In this document: piece by piece, positions 31,864 through 39,994 of the stretch
Layout of the letters: each line of letters begins with the position of its first letter
How positions within the stretch are numbered: the first letter of the stretch is position 1
Assembly: GCF_019396345.1 (NCBI RefSeq)
Contig: NZ_JAHKRM010000011.1
Span: 248,001-312,000, forward strand
DNA length: 64,000 nucleotides
From: Nonomuraea guangzhouensis
Lineage (GTDB): Bacteria; Actinomycetota; Actinomycetes; Streptosporangiales; Streptosporangiaceae
Reading direction: 5' to 3'
Program-made: the position numbers and the translations under genes
Notes under the pieces: generated by a model
The model's database searches: none
The model's input: the letters and a program-made list of their open reading frames with translations, nothing else
What the model was told of the DNA's origin: nothing

Positions 31864-32367
31864 TCACACCCCGGCGAGCGCCTTCCGGATCCGGGTCGCG
31901 AGGTCCCGGGCCTGGCCGAGTGACCACGGGATCACCCCGTTCTCGGACATGAGCGCGTGGAACTGCTGCTCCTCGTACGGGGTGCCGGGTGGTAGCGGGG
32001 CTATGTGCCAGTGCAGGTGCGTATTGCCCTGCTGGCTGCCGAGCGTGAGCAGGTACGTGCGTTCGGACGGCACCACCGCCTCGACGGCCAGCGCCACCCG
32101 CCGTACGACCCGCATGAGCTCGAGGTAGTCGTCCTCGTCGAGGTCGCGGACCGCGTGCTCGACGTGGGCCTTCGGGCACACCAGGACGTAGCCGGGCATG
32201 GTCGGGTAGCGGGCCAGGAACGCCAGGTGGCGTTCGTCCTCGTAGAGGATCTCCTCCAGGTCGTGGGCCGGGTCACCGGCCACGATGGCGCAGATGAAGC
32301 ACGGCCCGTTCCTTACGCGAGCGACGTAGGTCGTGAGGTCGAACGGGACTTTCCGGTCAGAGCCCAT
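31864..32367 (-). CDS. HIT-family nucleotide hydrolase/transferase
   Basis: 167 residues. CFICAIVAGDPAHDLEE and the catalytic NTHLHWHIAPLP (H-x-H-x-H) define the histidine-triad family, which cleaves nucleoside phosphoramidates or dinucleotides. The C-terminal GVIPWSLGQARDLATRIR fits the group. Its start region overlaps the 3' end of the rhomboid-like gene by 55 bp; no later in-frame start exists before the conserved CFIC, so the overlap seems real. Confidence 0.92.
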   Translation of the reverse strand: MGSDRKVPFDLTTYVARVRNGPCFICAIVAGDPAHDLEEILYEDERHLAFLARYPTMPGYVLVCPKAHVEHAVRDLDEDDYLELMRVVRRVALAVEAVVPSERTYLLTLGSQQGNTHLHWHIAPLPPGTPYEEQQFHALMSENGVIPWSLGQARDLATRIRKALAGV

Positions 32368-32987
32368 GCCGCGATCATGCCACCCAGCAGGGCCACACCA
32401 TGGAGGTCGGCGAGGGCGGCGAGCATGACGCCGACGACCGCGAGGACGACGGGGAAGACCCACACGGGCAGCCGCTCGCGGTGGACCACCAGCTGGAACC
32501 CGGCCAACGCGAGCGCAACTGTCACCACCCAGCTCCAGGTGCCATCGGACGGCGCGAGGGCGGACGCGCCCAGCATCACCGCGTAGAAGGAGCCCACGGA
32601 GCGCTCCAGCGACCCCTCGCAGGCGAGGGCCAGGCCCGCCGCCAGGCCGCACAGGGCGATCGAGTTCCCGGCTCCCGGATCGTTGAACAGGTATCCGGCC
32701 GCCTGCCCGGCCACGGCGCCCGCGGCGTACAGGATGAGCCAGCGGGCGGGCCCGAGCGAGCGTTCGGCGAGGTAGCCGAGCACCGCCAGGAACGCCAGGT
32801 TGAACAGCGTGCCGAGCACGCCGCCGTCCTGAACGACGAGGGAGGTCACCAGCCGCCACCACTGCCCGGCGTCGATGGCCGCCGGGTCCCGCATGAGCGC
32901 GGGCTCCAGACCGGGGAGGAAGAACTGGAGCGCACTCGGCACGGCGGTCACCACGAATACCGTGGCGGTGGCGATCGGTTTGACCAT
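32313..32987 (-). CDS. Rhomboid-like membrane protein with Cys at the nucleophile position
   Basis: 224 residues with about six membrane helices, WWRLVTSLVVQDG (helix 1-2 loop), FNLAFLAVLGYLAER and SLGPARWLILYAAGAVAGQ as in rhomboid proteases. Where active rhomboids have GxSG, this reads ALCGLAAG with Cys113; His196 (DLHGVALLGG) matches the second catalytic residue. It may be an inactive pseudoprotease or a Cys variant. Ends inside the HIT gene, so the two are transcribed together. Confidence 0.75.
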   Translation of the reverse strand: MVKPIATATVFVVTAVPSALQFFLPGLEPALMRDPAAIDAGQWWRLVTSLVVQDGGVLGTLFNLAFLAVLGYLAERSLGPARWLILYAAGAVAGQAAGYLFNDPGAGNSIALCGLAAGLALACEGSLERSVGSFYAVMLGASALAPSDGTWSWVVTVALALAGFQLVVHRERLPVWVFPVVLAVVGVMLAALADLHGVALLGGMIAAWALTGKSRSTSRPTSLA

Positions 32988-33046
32988 GGGCTCAGCCTCG
33001 CACTGACTTGCGGATCGGGGCAGTGCAGAATGTAAGCCAATTAACT

Positions 33047-33060
33047 AGGACAAATGTCCT
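33047..33060. promoter_or_regulatory. Palindrome in the rhomboid promoter region
   Basis: AGGACAAATGTCCT has perfect 6-bp arms around a 2-base centre. It lies 60 bp before the rhomboid start and 5 bp past the MFS stop, in a short AT-rich patch (TTAACTAG, 33041-33048). On the minus strand TACATT follows it as a possible -10. It may be an operator; as a terminator for the MFS gene it would be weak. Confidence 0.45.
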
Positions 33061-33064
33061 GGGG

Positions 33065-34267
33065 TCAGGCGTGGGCCGGCTCGGGCTCCCTGCCCGCGTC
33101 CTCGACGGCCGGCCAGACCGTGACCGACATGGGCTCCTGGCGCGGCAGGAAGCGGGCGGCCACCGCGATCGCCACACCCAGCACGACGGCGATCCCGAGC
33201 GCGGCCCGCAGTGACGTGACGTCCGTCAGGAAGCCGATCACCACAGGGCCGAGCAGCAGTCCCGCGTAGCCCATGGCACCGGCCTGGGCGATCGCCGGAC
33301 CGGGGTTGTCGGTGGCGGTCCCGGCCAGCGAGAGCGTCATCGGCGAGATCGTCGCCACGCCGAGGCCGACGAAGAACATCGTCACCACCGCCACCAGCGG
33401 CGCGGGCGCGACCAGGACGACGGCGAAGAACCCCGCGGTGGCCACGCCGGAGGCGGTCATGATGCCGCGCACCCCGAACCTGGACCCCAGCCGGTCGCCG
33501 GTGAGCCTGGCGACCAGCATGCCCACCTCGAAGACGGGGTAGCCGAGCGCGGCCAGCGCCTCCGGCGCGCCCAAGGTGTCACGCATGAACAACCCGTTCC
33601 AGTCGGCGACCGTGCCCTCCACCATGAACGCGAAGAACATGATGGCGCCGAGCAGGTAGACGACCGGGGGCAGCCGGCGTCCGGCCTTGGCGGTGGTCTG
33701 CGCGGCCGGGGCCTCAGGCAGGTAGGTGCGGCCCAGCAGGACCGTCACCGGCAGCGAGACCAGGCCGACCAGCGCCAGGTTGGCGGTGAACGACAGGCCC
33801 AGGGCGATCGACAGACTGCCCAGGGCGCCCGCCGAGATCGCGCCCACGCACCAGCCGGCGTGCATGCCGTTCAGCAGCGGGCGCCCGTAGGCCCGCTCCA
33901 CGGTGGAGCCCTGCGCGTTCATCGCGATGTCCACCATGCCGAACGCCATGCCGAAGAACACGGACGCGGCCAGCAGCAGCGGGAGGTTCGGTGCGAAGGC
34001 CACGCCCACCAGGCCGAGCGCCGTGAGCGGGCCGCCGATCCGCAGGATCGTCTTGCTGCCCGCGCGGGCCATGATCCGGCGCATGGACTGCATGGTGATC
34101 AAGGCGCCCACGCCCCACACGAGCAGGAGCAGGCCGACCGCCGACTCGGACAGGCCGAGCTTGTCGGTCAACGCCGGGATGCGCACGGTCATCGTGCCCA
34201 CCAGCAGTCCGGCCAGAACGAAAGTAAGAACCGCCCCATAACGGGCAATCCTCAAGTCGCGGATCAT
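33065..34267 (-). CDS. MFS transporter (12-helix)
   Basis: 400 residues and about 12 membrane helices. RIARYGAVLTFVLAGLLVGT, GLLLLVWGVGALITMQSMRR, FGMAFGMVDIAMNAQGSTVE and LNGMHAGWCVGAISAG are typical of a sugar-porter-like (FucP/YbjJ-like) MFS subgroup. GAGG lies 9 nt before ATG 34267. The TetR gene 110 bp upstream in the same direction is its likely regulator. Substrate unknown. Confidence 0.9.
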   Translation of the reverse strand: MIRDLRIARYGAVLTFVLAGLLVGTMTVRIPALTDKLGLSESAVGLLLLVWGVGALITMQSMRRIMARAGSKTILRIGGPLTALGLVGVAFAPNLPLLLAASVFFGMAFGMVDIAMNAQGSTVERAYGRPLLNGMHAGWCVGAISAGALGSLSIALGLSFTANLALVGLVSLPVTVLLGRTYLPEAPAAQTTAKAGRRLPPVVYLLGAIMFFAFMVEGTVADWNGLFMRDTLGAPEALAALGYPVFEVGMLVARLTGDRLGSRFGVRGIMTASGVATAGFFAVVLVAPAPLVAVVTMFFVGLGVATISPMTLSLAGTATDNPGPAIAQAGAMGYAGLLLGPVVIGFLTDVTSLRAALGIAVVLGVAIAVAARFLPRQEPMSVTVWPAVEDAGREPEPAHA

Positions 34268-34342
34268 GGGAACATACCTCGCAAATCACTCATTCATTGG
34301 CATGCGACGCGGCCCGGAGCGCAGCACGCGAGCCCGGACGGC

Positions 34343-34377
34343 GAAGGAAGTTAAGGGGGAGGGGGAGTTAAGGGGGG
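34343..34377. repeat. Polypurine tract with direct repeat
   Basis: Between the TetR stop and the MFS start, the plus strand is almost pure purine with two copies of AGTTAAGGGGG about 17 bp apart (near 34350 and 34366). Transcripts of the TetR gene would carry a matching pyrimidine stretch. Nothing else is recognised in this 110-bp gap apart from an ATGAATGAG-like repeat before the MFS gene. Confidence 0.5.
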
Positions 34378-34884
34378 CTACCGTTTGAGGAGGGCGCGAC
34401 AGCGGTCCTCAAGGGCGCGCAGGTCGCTCTCGGCGTTGAGGTCGGGATCGTGGCTCGCCACGTCCCAGAGCCCCTCGCAGGCCAGCCGGACTAGCTGGGA
34501 CGCCACCCGGTCGGGCTCGTCGTCCAGCCCCTCGCTGTGCCAGCGGGCCATCGCCTCGCGTATCGGCGCGAGCAGGAACATGTTGCCCGAGGCACCGGTG
34601 ACCACGGCCCATCGTCGCAGCCGGTTGGAGCGCACGGCCTCCAGCGTCGCCGCCAGGTAGCGCTCGGTGTAGGTGGCGCCGCTCTGGGCGGCCATCAGCT
34701 GGTCGAAATCGTCGATCAGCCGCTCGACCATGCCCTTGATCAGGGCTTCCTTGGACGGGAAGTGGTAGAGGAGGCCGCCCTTGCTCACGCCGGCCCGATC
34801 GGCCACCGCGGACAGGGTCAGCGCGGCCGAGCCCTGGTCACAGAGGAGATCCTCTGCCGCATCCAAGAGCTCATCCCTTCTCAT
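34378..34884 (-). CDS. TetR-family repressor
   Basis: 168 residues. RRDELLDAAEDLLCDQG, then the helix-turn-helix LSAVADRAGVSKGGLLYHFP, then an all-helical ligand domain. A perfect palindrome ends 6 bp before its ATG (34884), strong evidence for autoregulation. The MFS gene downstream is the probable main target, and the cysteine desulfurase promoter also touches the operator. Confidence 0.93.
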   Translation of the reverse strand: MRRDELLDAAEDLLCDQGSAALTLSAVADRAGVSKGGLLYHFPSKEALIKGMVERLIDDFDQLMAAQSGATYTERYLAATLEAVRSNRLRRWAVVTGASGNMFLLAPIREAMARWHSEGLDDEPDRVASQLVRLACEGLWDVASHDPDLNAESDLRALEDRCRALLKR

Positions 34885-34890
34885 GCCTCT

Positions 34891-34914
34891 ACTGTACCGT
34901 CCGGACGGTACAGT
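34891..34914. promoter_or_regulatory. 24-bp perfect palindrome, TetR operator
   Basis: The arms are ACTGTACCGTCC (34891-34902) and its exact reverse complement GGACGGTACAGT (34903-34914), with no spacer. It lies between the TetR start (34884) and the -10 box of the cysteine desulfurase gene (34926), so that a bound repressor could shut both promoters. Confidence 0.8.
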
Positions 34915-34925
34915 GGCAAAGGGGA

Positions 34926-34938
34926 TACGCTTTCCTGG
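34926..34938 (+). promoter_or_regulatory. -10 box and leaderless start of the cysteine desulfurase gene
   Basis: TACGCT (34926-34931) is followed by six bases and then the GTG start, so transcription should begin at or next to the start codon. The -35 position falls inside the TetR palindrome. The same TACGCT-N6 arrangement precedes the methionine synthase-like gene, and TACGCT lies close before mnmA. Confidence 0.65.
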
Positions 34939-36101
34939 TGAGCAGACCGTCGGCCTACCTTGATCACGCGGCGACCACGCCCATGCTTCCCGAGGCGATC
35001 GAGGCCATGACGGAGCAACTCGGCCTGGTCGGAAACGCGTCCTCGCTGCACGCGACCGGCCGCCGAGTGCGCAGGGTGGTCGAGGAATCCCGCGAGGCCA
35101 TCGCCGACACGCTGGGCGCCAGGCCGAGCGAGGTGGTGTTCACCTCGGGCGGCACCGAAGCCGACAACCTTGCCGTCAAGGGCCTCTACTGGGCGCGCCG
35201 GCCGCGGAAGCGGCTGCTGATCAGCTCGGTCGAGCACCACGCGGCGCTCGACCCGGCCCATTGGCTGGCCGACAGCCAGGGCGCTCAGGTCGAGCTGCTG
35301 GAGGTCGACGAGCTCGGCCGGGTGCATCCTGACACGCTGCGCGCCGCCATCGCCCGCGACCCCGACGACGTCGCCATGATCAGCGTCATGTGGGCCAACA
35401 ACGAGGTGGGCACGGTCCAGCCCGTGCACACCCTGGCCGCCATCGCGCACGACAGCGGCATCCCGTTCCACACCGACGCCGTGCAGGCGGTCGGGCAGCT
35501 GCCGGTGTCGTTCGCCGACTCGGGCGCCGACGCGCTGACGGTGACCGGGCACAAGGTCGGCGGCCCGCTGGGCGTCGGCGCGCTGCTGCTGGCCCGCGGG
35601 CAGACGCCGGTCTCGGTCATGCACGGCGGCGGCCAGGAGCGCGACGTGCGCTCCGGCACGCTCGACGGGCCCGCCATCGCCGGTCTCGCCGCCGCGATCC
35701 GCGTCGCGGTCAAGGAACAGCAGGCGCTGAGCCGCCGCCTGACCGAGCTGCGCGACGACCTCATCCAGCGCGTACGCCAGGCGGTGCCCGACGTGGTGCT
35801 CAACGGCGACCCGGTGGACCGGCTGCCGGGAAACGCCCACTTCTCCTTCCCCGGCTGCGAGGGCGACGCCCTGCTCATGCTGCTCGACGCCAAGGGCGTG
35901 GAGTGCTCGACCGGATCGGCCTGCTCGGCCGGGGTGGCCCAGCCCTCCCACGTGCTGCTGGCGATGGGCGCCGACGCGGCGGCGGCCAGGGGCTCGCTCA
36001 GGTTCTCGCTCGGACACACCTCGACGCAGGACGACGTCGACCGCCTGATCGAGGTGCTGCCCGCGGCGGTCGAACGCGCCCGCCGCGCCGGCCTGAGCTG
36101 A
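34938..36101 (+). CDS. Cysteine desulfurase (IscS/NifS family)
   Basis: 387 residues, PLP enzyme that takes sulfur from cysteine as a persulfide. YLDHAATTPM opens the protein, HTDAVQAVGQ precedes the PLP Lys206 (TGHKVGGP), and ECSTGSACSAG carries the catalytic Cys329 in the loop typical of group I enzymes. No ribosome-binding site precedes GTG 34938, fitting the leaderless promoter. In actinobacteria this gene sits next to mnmA and feeds sulfur to tRNA thiolation; here a DUF gene on the other strand lies between them. Confidence 0.95.
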   Translation: MSRPSAYLDHAATTPMLPEAIEAMTEQLGLVGNASSLHATGRRVRRVVEESREAIADTLGARPSEVVFTSGGTEADNLAVKGLYWARRPRKRLLISSVEHHAALDPAHWLADSQGAQVELLEVDELGRVHPDTLRAAIARDPDDVAMISVMWANNEVGTVQPVHTLAAIAHDSGIPFHTDAVQAVGQLPVSFADSGADALTVTGHKVGGPLGVGALLLARGQTPVSVMHGGGQERDVRSGTLDGPAIAGLAAAIRVAVKEQQALSRRLTELRDDLIQRVRQAVPDVVLNGDPVDRLPGNAHFSFPGCEGDALLMLLDAKGVECSTGSACSAGVAQPSHVLLAMGADAAAARGSLRFSLGHTSTQDDVDRLIEVLPAAVERARRAGLS

Positions 36102-36119
36102 TCGCTAGTCGATGCCCAG

Positions 36120-37172
36120 CTAGTTGATGAAGGCCACCACCGCGGTCCACGCGGGGTCGGTCGCCACGTCGACCCGCGGCTCGCCTTCCTCCCAGCTCAC
36201 GATCAGCTCCTTGGCGTGGATCGCCGCGTCGCCGGTCGGGTCGGCGTAGATGTGGATGACCCGGTGGCTCTCGGCGCTCAGGTGCGCCGCCAGCACCGCG
36301 TCGTCGTGCAGCTTGAGCAGCCGGGCCGCCAGCCGTTCCTCGAAGTCGCGCAGCGCCGCCAGCGACTCGCCGACGGGCAGCCCGTTCTCGTCGCGATGCG
36401 CGTACGGGAGCGTGATCGCGATGTGCTGGTCGAACAGCGGATAGTCGACCGGCCGCAGCGGATAGCGGGCGGTGGCGATCAGCGGCGCGCCTGCCGCAGT
36501 CTGGCCCTCCAGCAGCGCCCACTGCTCCTCTTCGTAGCCGGAGGCCAGGTCGGCCACCACGGCGGGCAGGTGCACGGCGGCGACCGAGTCGATCGGCTGG
36601 AACGTGGCCGGGGTGATCTCGCCCACCCAGCGCGCCACGTCGTCCTCGCCGAGCAGCCAGTCGAGGGCCAGCAGCGTGGCCTCCAGCCGGGTGTCCTCGT
36701 CGAGCTGGCCGAAGATCGGGTGATAGGCGGCCACGTCCACGCGCGGTGCGTTGGGCGGCACCCGCAGCCCCAGCATCAGCTTGTCCAGCGCGAACTCGAA
36801 GCCGCCCACGTCGAGCGTGAGCTCCAGCGCCTGGGGATTGACCTGGCGTGACGGATGGAACTCCCACAGCAGGTCGGCCGGCGGCGCGCCCTTGACCCAG
36901 CGGTGCGCCAGCGAGCGCAGCTCGGGGTCGCCGGCGGCGGTCACGACCAGCGCGTGCGCCGCGTTCCTGCCGGGAGCCACCTCCCAGACCAGGTCGGGAT
37001 GCACCGCGGCCACGGCCGGGGCGATCCATTCCGACAGCCCCTCGGCCTCACCGGCGGCCACCAGCGAGTCGAGCCGCGGCCTGGTCTCCTCCCACCACGC
37101 CCAGAACGGCGCGATGCCGTCGGTCGGCTCGGTGGGCTCTTCTTCGTCGTCCTTGCGCCCGAACAGTCGCAT
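36120..37172 (-). CDS. Uncharacterised acidic protein (DUF695-like region)
   Basis: 350 residues from ATG 37172. MRLFGRKDDEEEPTEPTDG is an acidic N-terminus, followed by FWAWWEETRPRLDSLVAAGE, HPDLVWEVAPGRNAAHALVVTAAG and WEFHPSRQ, which resemble uncharacterised actinobacterial proteins, and the C-terminus ends in IHIYADPTGDAAIHAKELI. There is no membrane segment or signal. Function unknown; longer N-terminal extensions lack conserved features. It lies between and opposite to the two thiolation genes. Confidence 0.8.
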   Translation of the reverse strand: MRLFGRKDDEEEPTEPTDGIAPFWAWWEETRPRLDSLVAAGEAEGLSEWIAPAVAAVHPDLVWEVAPGRNAAHALVVTAAGDPELRSLAHRWVKGAPPADLLWEFHPSRQVNPQALELTLDVGGFEFALDKLMLGLRVPPNAPRVDVAAYHPIFGQLDEDTRLEATLLALDWLLGEDDVARWVGEITPATFQPIDSVAAVHLPAVVADLASGYEEEQWALLEGQTAAGAPLIATARYPLRPVDYPLFDQHIAITLPYAHRDENGLPVGESLAALRDFEERLAARLLKLHDDAVLAAHLSAESHRVIHIYADPTGDAAIHAKELIVSWEEGEPRVDVATDPAWTAVVAFIN

Positions 37173-37251
37173 GGCCTGAATACTCCCAGACGCGGAGCCC
37201 ACTTGTGCAGATGGCCGGGCACCCTTGGCGGGACAGTACGCTGGAATGGTC

Positions 37252-38325
37252 ATGGGATTGCGTGTGCTTGCCGCCATGTCGGGCGGCGTCGACTCAGCCG
37301 TGGCCGCAGCCCGGATCGCCGAGGCCGGTCACGACGTCACTGGCGTGCATCTGGCCCTGTCGGCCAACCCTCAATCCCACCGCACGGGGGCCAGGGGCTG
37401 CTGCACGGTCGAGGACTCCCGCGACGCGCGGCGCGCCGCCGACGTGATCGGGATCCCGTTCTACATCTGGGACATGGCCGAGCGCTTCCAGCGCGACGTG
37501 GTCGAGGACTTCGTGGCCGAGTACGCCGCGGGCCGCACGCCCAATCCGTGCCTGCGGTGCAACGAGAAGATCAAGTTCTCGGCGGTGCTCGACCGGGCGC
37601 TGGCACTGGGCTTCGACGCGGTCGCCACCGGCCACCACGCCAGGCTGGTGGACGGCGTGCTGTCCAGGAGCGCCGACCAGGGCAAGGACCAGTCCTACGT
37701 GCTGGGCGTGCTCACCCGCGAGCAGCTCGGCCACGCGATCTTCCCGCTGGGCGACTCGACCAAGGCCGAGGTACGCGAGGAGGCCGCCAGGCGGGGCCTG
37801 ACGGTCGCCGACAAGCCCGACAGCCACGACATCTGCTTCATCGCCGACGGCGACACCCGCGGCTTCCTGGCCAAGCGGCTCGGCGCGGCCGAAGGGCCGA
37901 TCGTCGACCAGGAGGGCGAGGTCGTCGGCAACCACCACGGCGCCCACGGCTTCACGATCGGCCAGCGCAAGGGGCTGCACATCGACCGGCCCGCCGCCGA
38001 CGGCCGGCCGCGCTACGTGCTGTCGATCGAGCCCGTGTCCAACACGGTCACGGTGGGGCCGCGGTCGGCGCTGGAGGTCACCTCGATCACCTGCGGCCGC
38101 CCGGTCTGGAACGGGCCGACCGCGCCTGTCGAGCTGGGCGTGGGCGAGCTGAAGGTGCAGTTGCGGGCCCACGGTGAGGTCTACGGGTGCCGCTTCGAGG
38201 AGACCGGCGAGGGGCTGCGGATCACCCTCGACCGCCCCGCCACGGGGGTCGCGGCGGGGCAGGCGGCGGTGCTCTACTCAGGCGAGATCGTCATCGGCTC
38301 GGCCACCATCGCCGCAGCCAACTGA
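37252..38325 (+). CDS. mnmA: tRNA-specific 2-thiouridylase
   Basis: 357 residues. AAMSGGVDSAVAA is the PP-loop; the catalytic Cys100 (NPCLRCNEKIKF) and the persulfide Cys195 (SHDICFIADGD) are both present, as is TIGQRKGL. It thiolates the wobble uridine of Lys, Glu and Gln tRNAs with sulfur from cysteine desulfurase. A TACGCT box (37237-37242) lies just before two ATG codons (37246 and 37252); 37252 is in frame with MGLRVLAAMSG, so the transcript has little or no leader. Confidence 0.96.
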   Translation: MGLRVLAAMSGGVDSAVAAARIAEAGHDVTGVHLALSANPQSHRTGARGCCTVEDSRDARRAADVIGIPFYIWDMAERFQRDVVEDFVAEYAAGRTPNPCLRCNEKIKFSAVLDRALALGFDAVATGHHARLVDGVLSRSADQGKDQSYVLGVLTREQLGHAIFPLGDSTKAEVREEAARRGLTVADKPDSHDICFIADGDTRGFLAKRLGAAEGPIVDQEGEVVGNHHGAHGFTIGQRKGLHIDRPAADGRPRYVLSIEPVSNTVTVGPRSALEVTSITCGRPVWNGPTAPVELGVGELKVQLRAHGEVYGCRFEETGEGLRITLDRPATGVAAGQAAVLYSGEIVIGSATIAAAN

Positions 38326-38330
38326 ATGCC

Positions 38331-38963
38331 TCAGGTCAGCTCGACCGACTCGCCGACCTTGAGTCGCCGCATGTCGGCGTGCTGCTTGCCGGACTCCAGC
38401 TTCAGGTAGTTGTCGACCAGGCTGAGGCCGATGTCGTTGAGCAGCCCGTCATGGGTGGAGTACGCCCTGGCCGGCCGGACCGCGCGCAGGTAGTCGACCA
38501 TCTCCAGCAGCTTCATCCACGGAGCGTTCGTGGGCACCAGGAGGGTGGGCACCTCGACCCCCGGCAGCGTCAGCGCGTCACCCGGGTAGAAGACCTCATC
38601 GTCGACCATGAAGCCGACATTCTGCACAATCGGCACGTCAGGGTGGTTCTTTGCATGCCACTCACCGAACGCCTTCACCGCGAAACCCGCCGCCGTGAAG
38701 TCGTCGCCATGCCGTACGACCTGCACCTTCGCCGGCACCTCCGTCAGCTGGGCGGCGACCGCCTCGCAGGTCCAGATCTCCAGGTCGGGAGAGGCGGCCT
38801 TGAGCCGCTCGACGTCGACGTGGTCCATGTGCTCGTGGGTGATGAGCACCGCGCCGGCGCCGTCGAGGACCGGGCCCTCGGTGAAGGTGCCAGGGTCGAT
38901 GACGAGGACGTTGTCGTCCTTCTCCAGGCGTACGCACGCGTGGCCGTGCTTGGTCAGCTTCAT
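38331..38963 (-). CDS. MBL-fold metal-dependent hydrolase (UlaG-like)
   Basis: 210 residues. LTKHGHACVRLE, VLVIDPGTF and ITHEHMDHVDVERL (H-x-H-x-D-H) give the metallo-beta-lactamase fold with its dinuclear metal site; FYPGDALTLPG supplies the bridging Asp. This subgroup has no known substrate in actinobacteria. It shares a promoter region with the methionine synthase-like gene and converges with mnmA (5 bp between stops). Confidence 0.9.
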   Translation of the reverse strand: MKLTKHGHACVRLEKDDNVLVIDPGTFTEGPVLDGAGAVLITHEHMDHVDVERLKAASPDLEIWTCEAVAAQLTEVPAKVQVVRHGDDFTAAGFAVKAFGEWHAKNHPDVPIVQNVGFMVDDEVFYPGDALTLPGVEVPTLLVPTNAPWMKLLEMVDYLRAVRPARAYSTHDGLLNDIGLSLVDNYLKLESGKQHADMRRLKVGESVELT

Positions 38964-38975
38964 ATTTCCAGAGCC

Positions 38976-38988
38976 TACGCTGGTGCCA
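38976..38988 (+). promoter_or_regulatory. -10 box of the methionine synthase-like gene
   Basis: TACGCT (38976-38981), six bases, then ATG 38988, the same leaderless layout as at 34926. On the minus strand TAGGCT (complement of 38974-38979) lies 8 bases or so before the MBL start, so overlapping boxes serve both genes. Confidence 0.6.
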
Positions 38989-39980
38989 TGTCGACGTTGG
39001 AAGCCACCGGAGTCGGGTCGCATCCGGGTGAGGATCATTTCGAGGCGCTTCGGGTGGTGTTCGGGGAGTTGCCCGGACTGCCGTACCTGCCGGAGCTGCC
39101 GGCCCGCGGTGTGGGCGCCGACCTGGTGGGGCGGACGGCGGGGCTGCTCGTCGACCTGGCGGTGGAGGTGCAGCCGTCGGGATGGCGGCTGGCCGACCGG
39201 CCGGGACGCGACCACCAGCGGGCCGTCGACCACCTCAGACGCGATCTCGACGGCCTGGAGGAGGTCGGGCACGACTACACGGGGCCGCTCAAGCTGCAGG
39301 TCTGCGGCCCGTGGACGCTGGCGGGCGCCATCGAGCTCAAGTACGGCGACAAGATGCTCTCCGACGCCGGAGCCGTACGCGACCTGATCGCCTCGCTCGC
39401 CCAGGGCGTCGAGGACCACGTCGCGGAGGTGCGGCGGCGCCTGCCCGGGGTCACCGAGATCGTCCTGCAACTCGACGAGCCGGGCCTGCCCGGCGTGCTC
39501 GCGGGCACCGTGCCGACCGCCTCGGGCTTCGGGCGGCTGGCCCCCGTGGAGGGCTGGCGGGTGTCGGAGTCGCTGCCCCTGTTCGGCGACCCGATCGTGC
39601 ACTGCTGCGCGCCGTCGGTGCCCCTCCGACTCCTCCGTACGGCCGGCGTCCGCGGCGTCTCGCTGGACGCGTCCCTGCTCAGCCGCCGGGACGACGACGC
39701 GCTCGGGGAGGCCCTGGAGGCGGGGCTGCTGCTGTTCCTCGGGGTGGTGCCGGGCACCGACACCCGGCTGGCCGATGCCGGTGTCGTCGCCAGGCCCGCG
39801 CTGGACCTGTGGCGGCGGCTCGGCTTCCCGCCCGACAAGCTGGCCGGGCAGGTCGTGCTGACCCCGGCCTGCGGGCTCGCCGGCGCCTCTCCCAGATACG
39901 CGCGGGCCGCACTCGCCGCCTGCCGCAAGGCCGCTCAGGTGCTGCGCGACGATCCGGCAAGCGGGTTGCAACCCGGCTGA
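38988..39980 (+). CDS. Cobalamin-independent methionine synthase C-terminal-like protein
   Basis: 330 residues, similar to the catalytic half of MetE only. GVGSHPGED opens the protein, LKLQVCGPWTLAGA and LQLDEPGLPG are family blocks, and the zinc ligands His and Cys occur in IVHCCAPSVP, with a further Cys in LTPACGLAG. Full MetE is about 750 residues; short relatives are common in actinobacteria next to mnmA and ligA and are thought to transfer methyl groups from other donors. Donor and acceptor are not known here. Confidence 0.88.
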   Translation: MSTLEATGVGSHPGEDHFEALRVVFGELPGLPYLPELPARGVGADLVGRTAGLLVDLAVEVQPSGWRLADRPGRDHQRAVDHLRRDLDGLEEVGHDYTGPLKLQVCGPWTLAGAIELKYGDKMLSDAGAVRDLIASLAQGVEDHVAEVRRRLPGVTEIVLQLDEPGLPGVLAGTVPTASGFGRLAPVEGWRVSESLPLFGDPIVHCCAPSVPLRLLRTAGVRGVSLDASLLSRRDDDALGEALEAGLLLFLGVVPGTDTRLADAGVVARPALDLWRRLGFPPDKLAGQVVLTPACGLAGASPRYARAALAACRKAAQVLRDDPASGLQPG

Positions 39981-39994
39981 GTAGCCTCCTTTTT

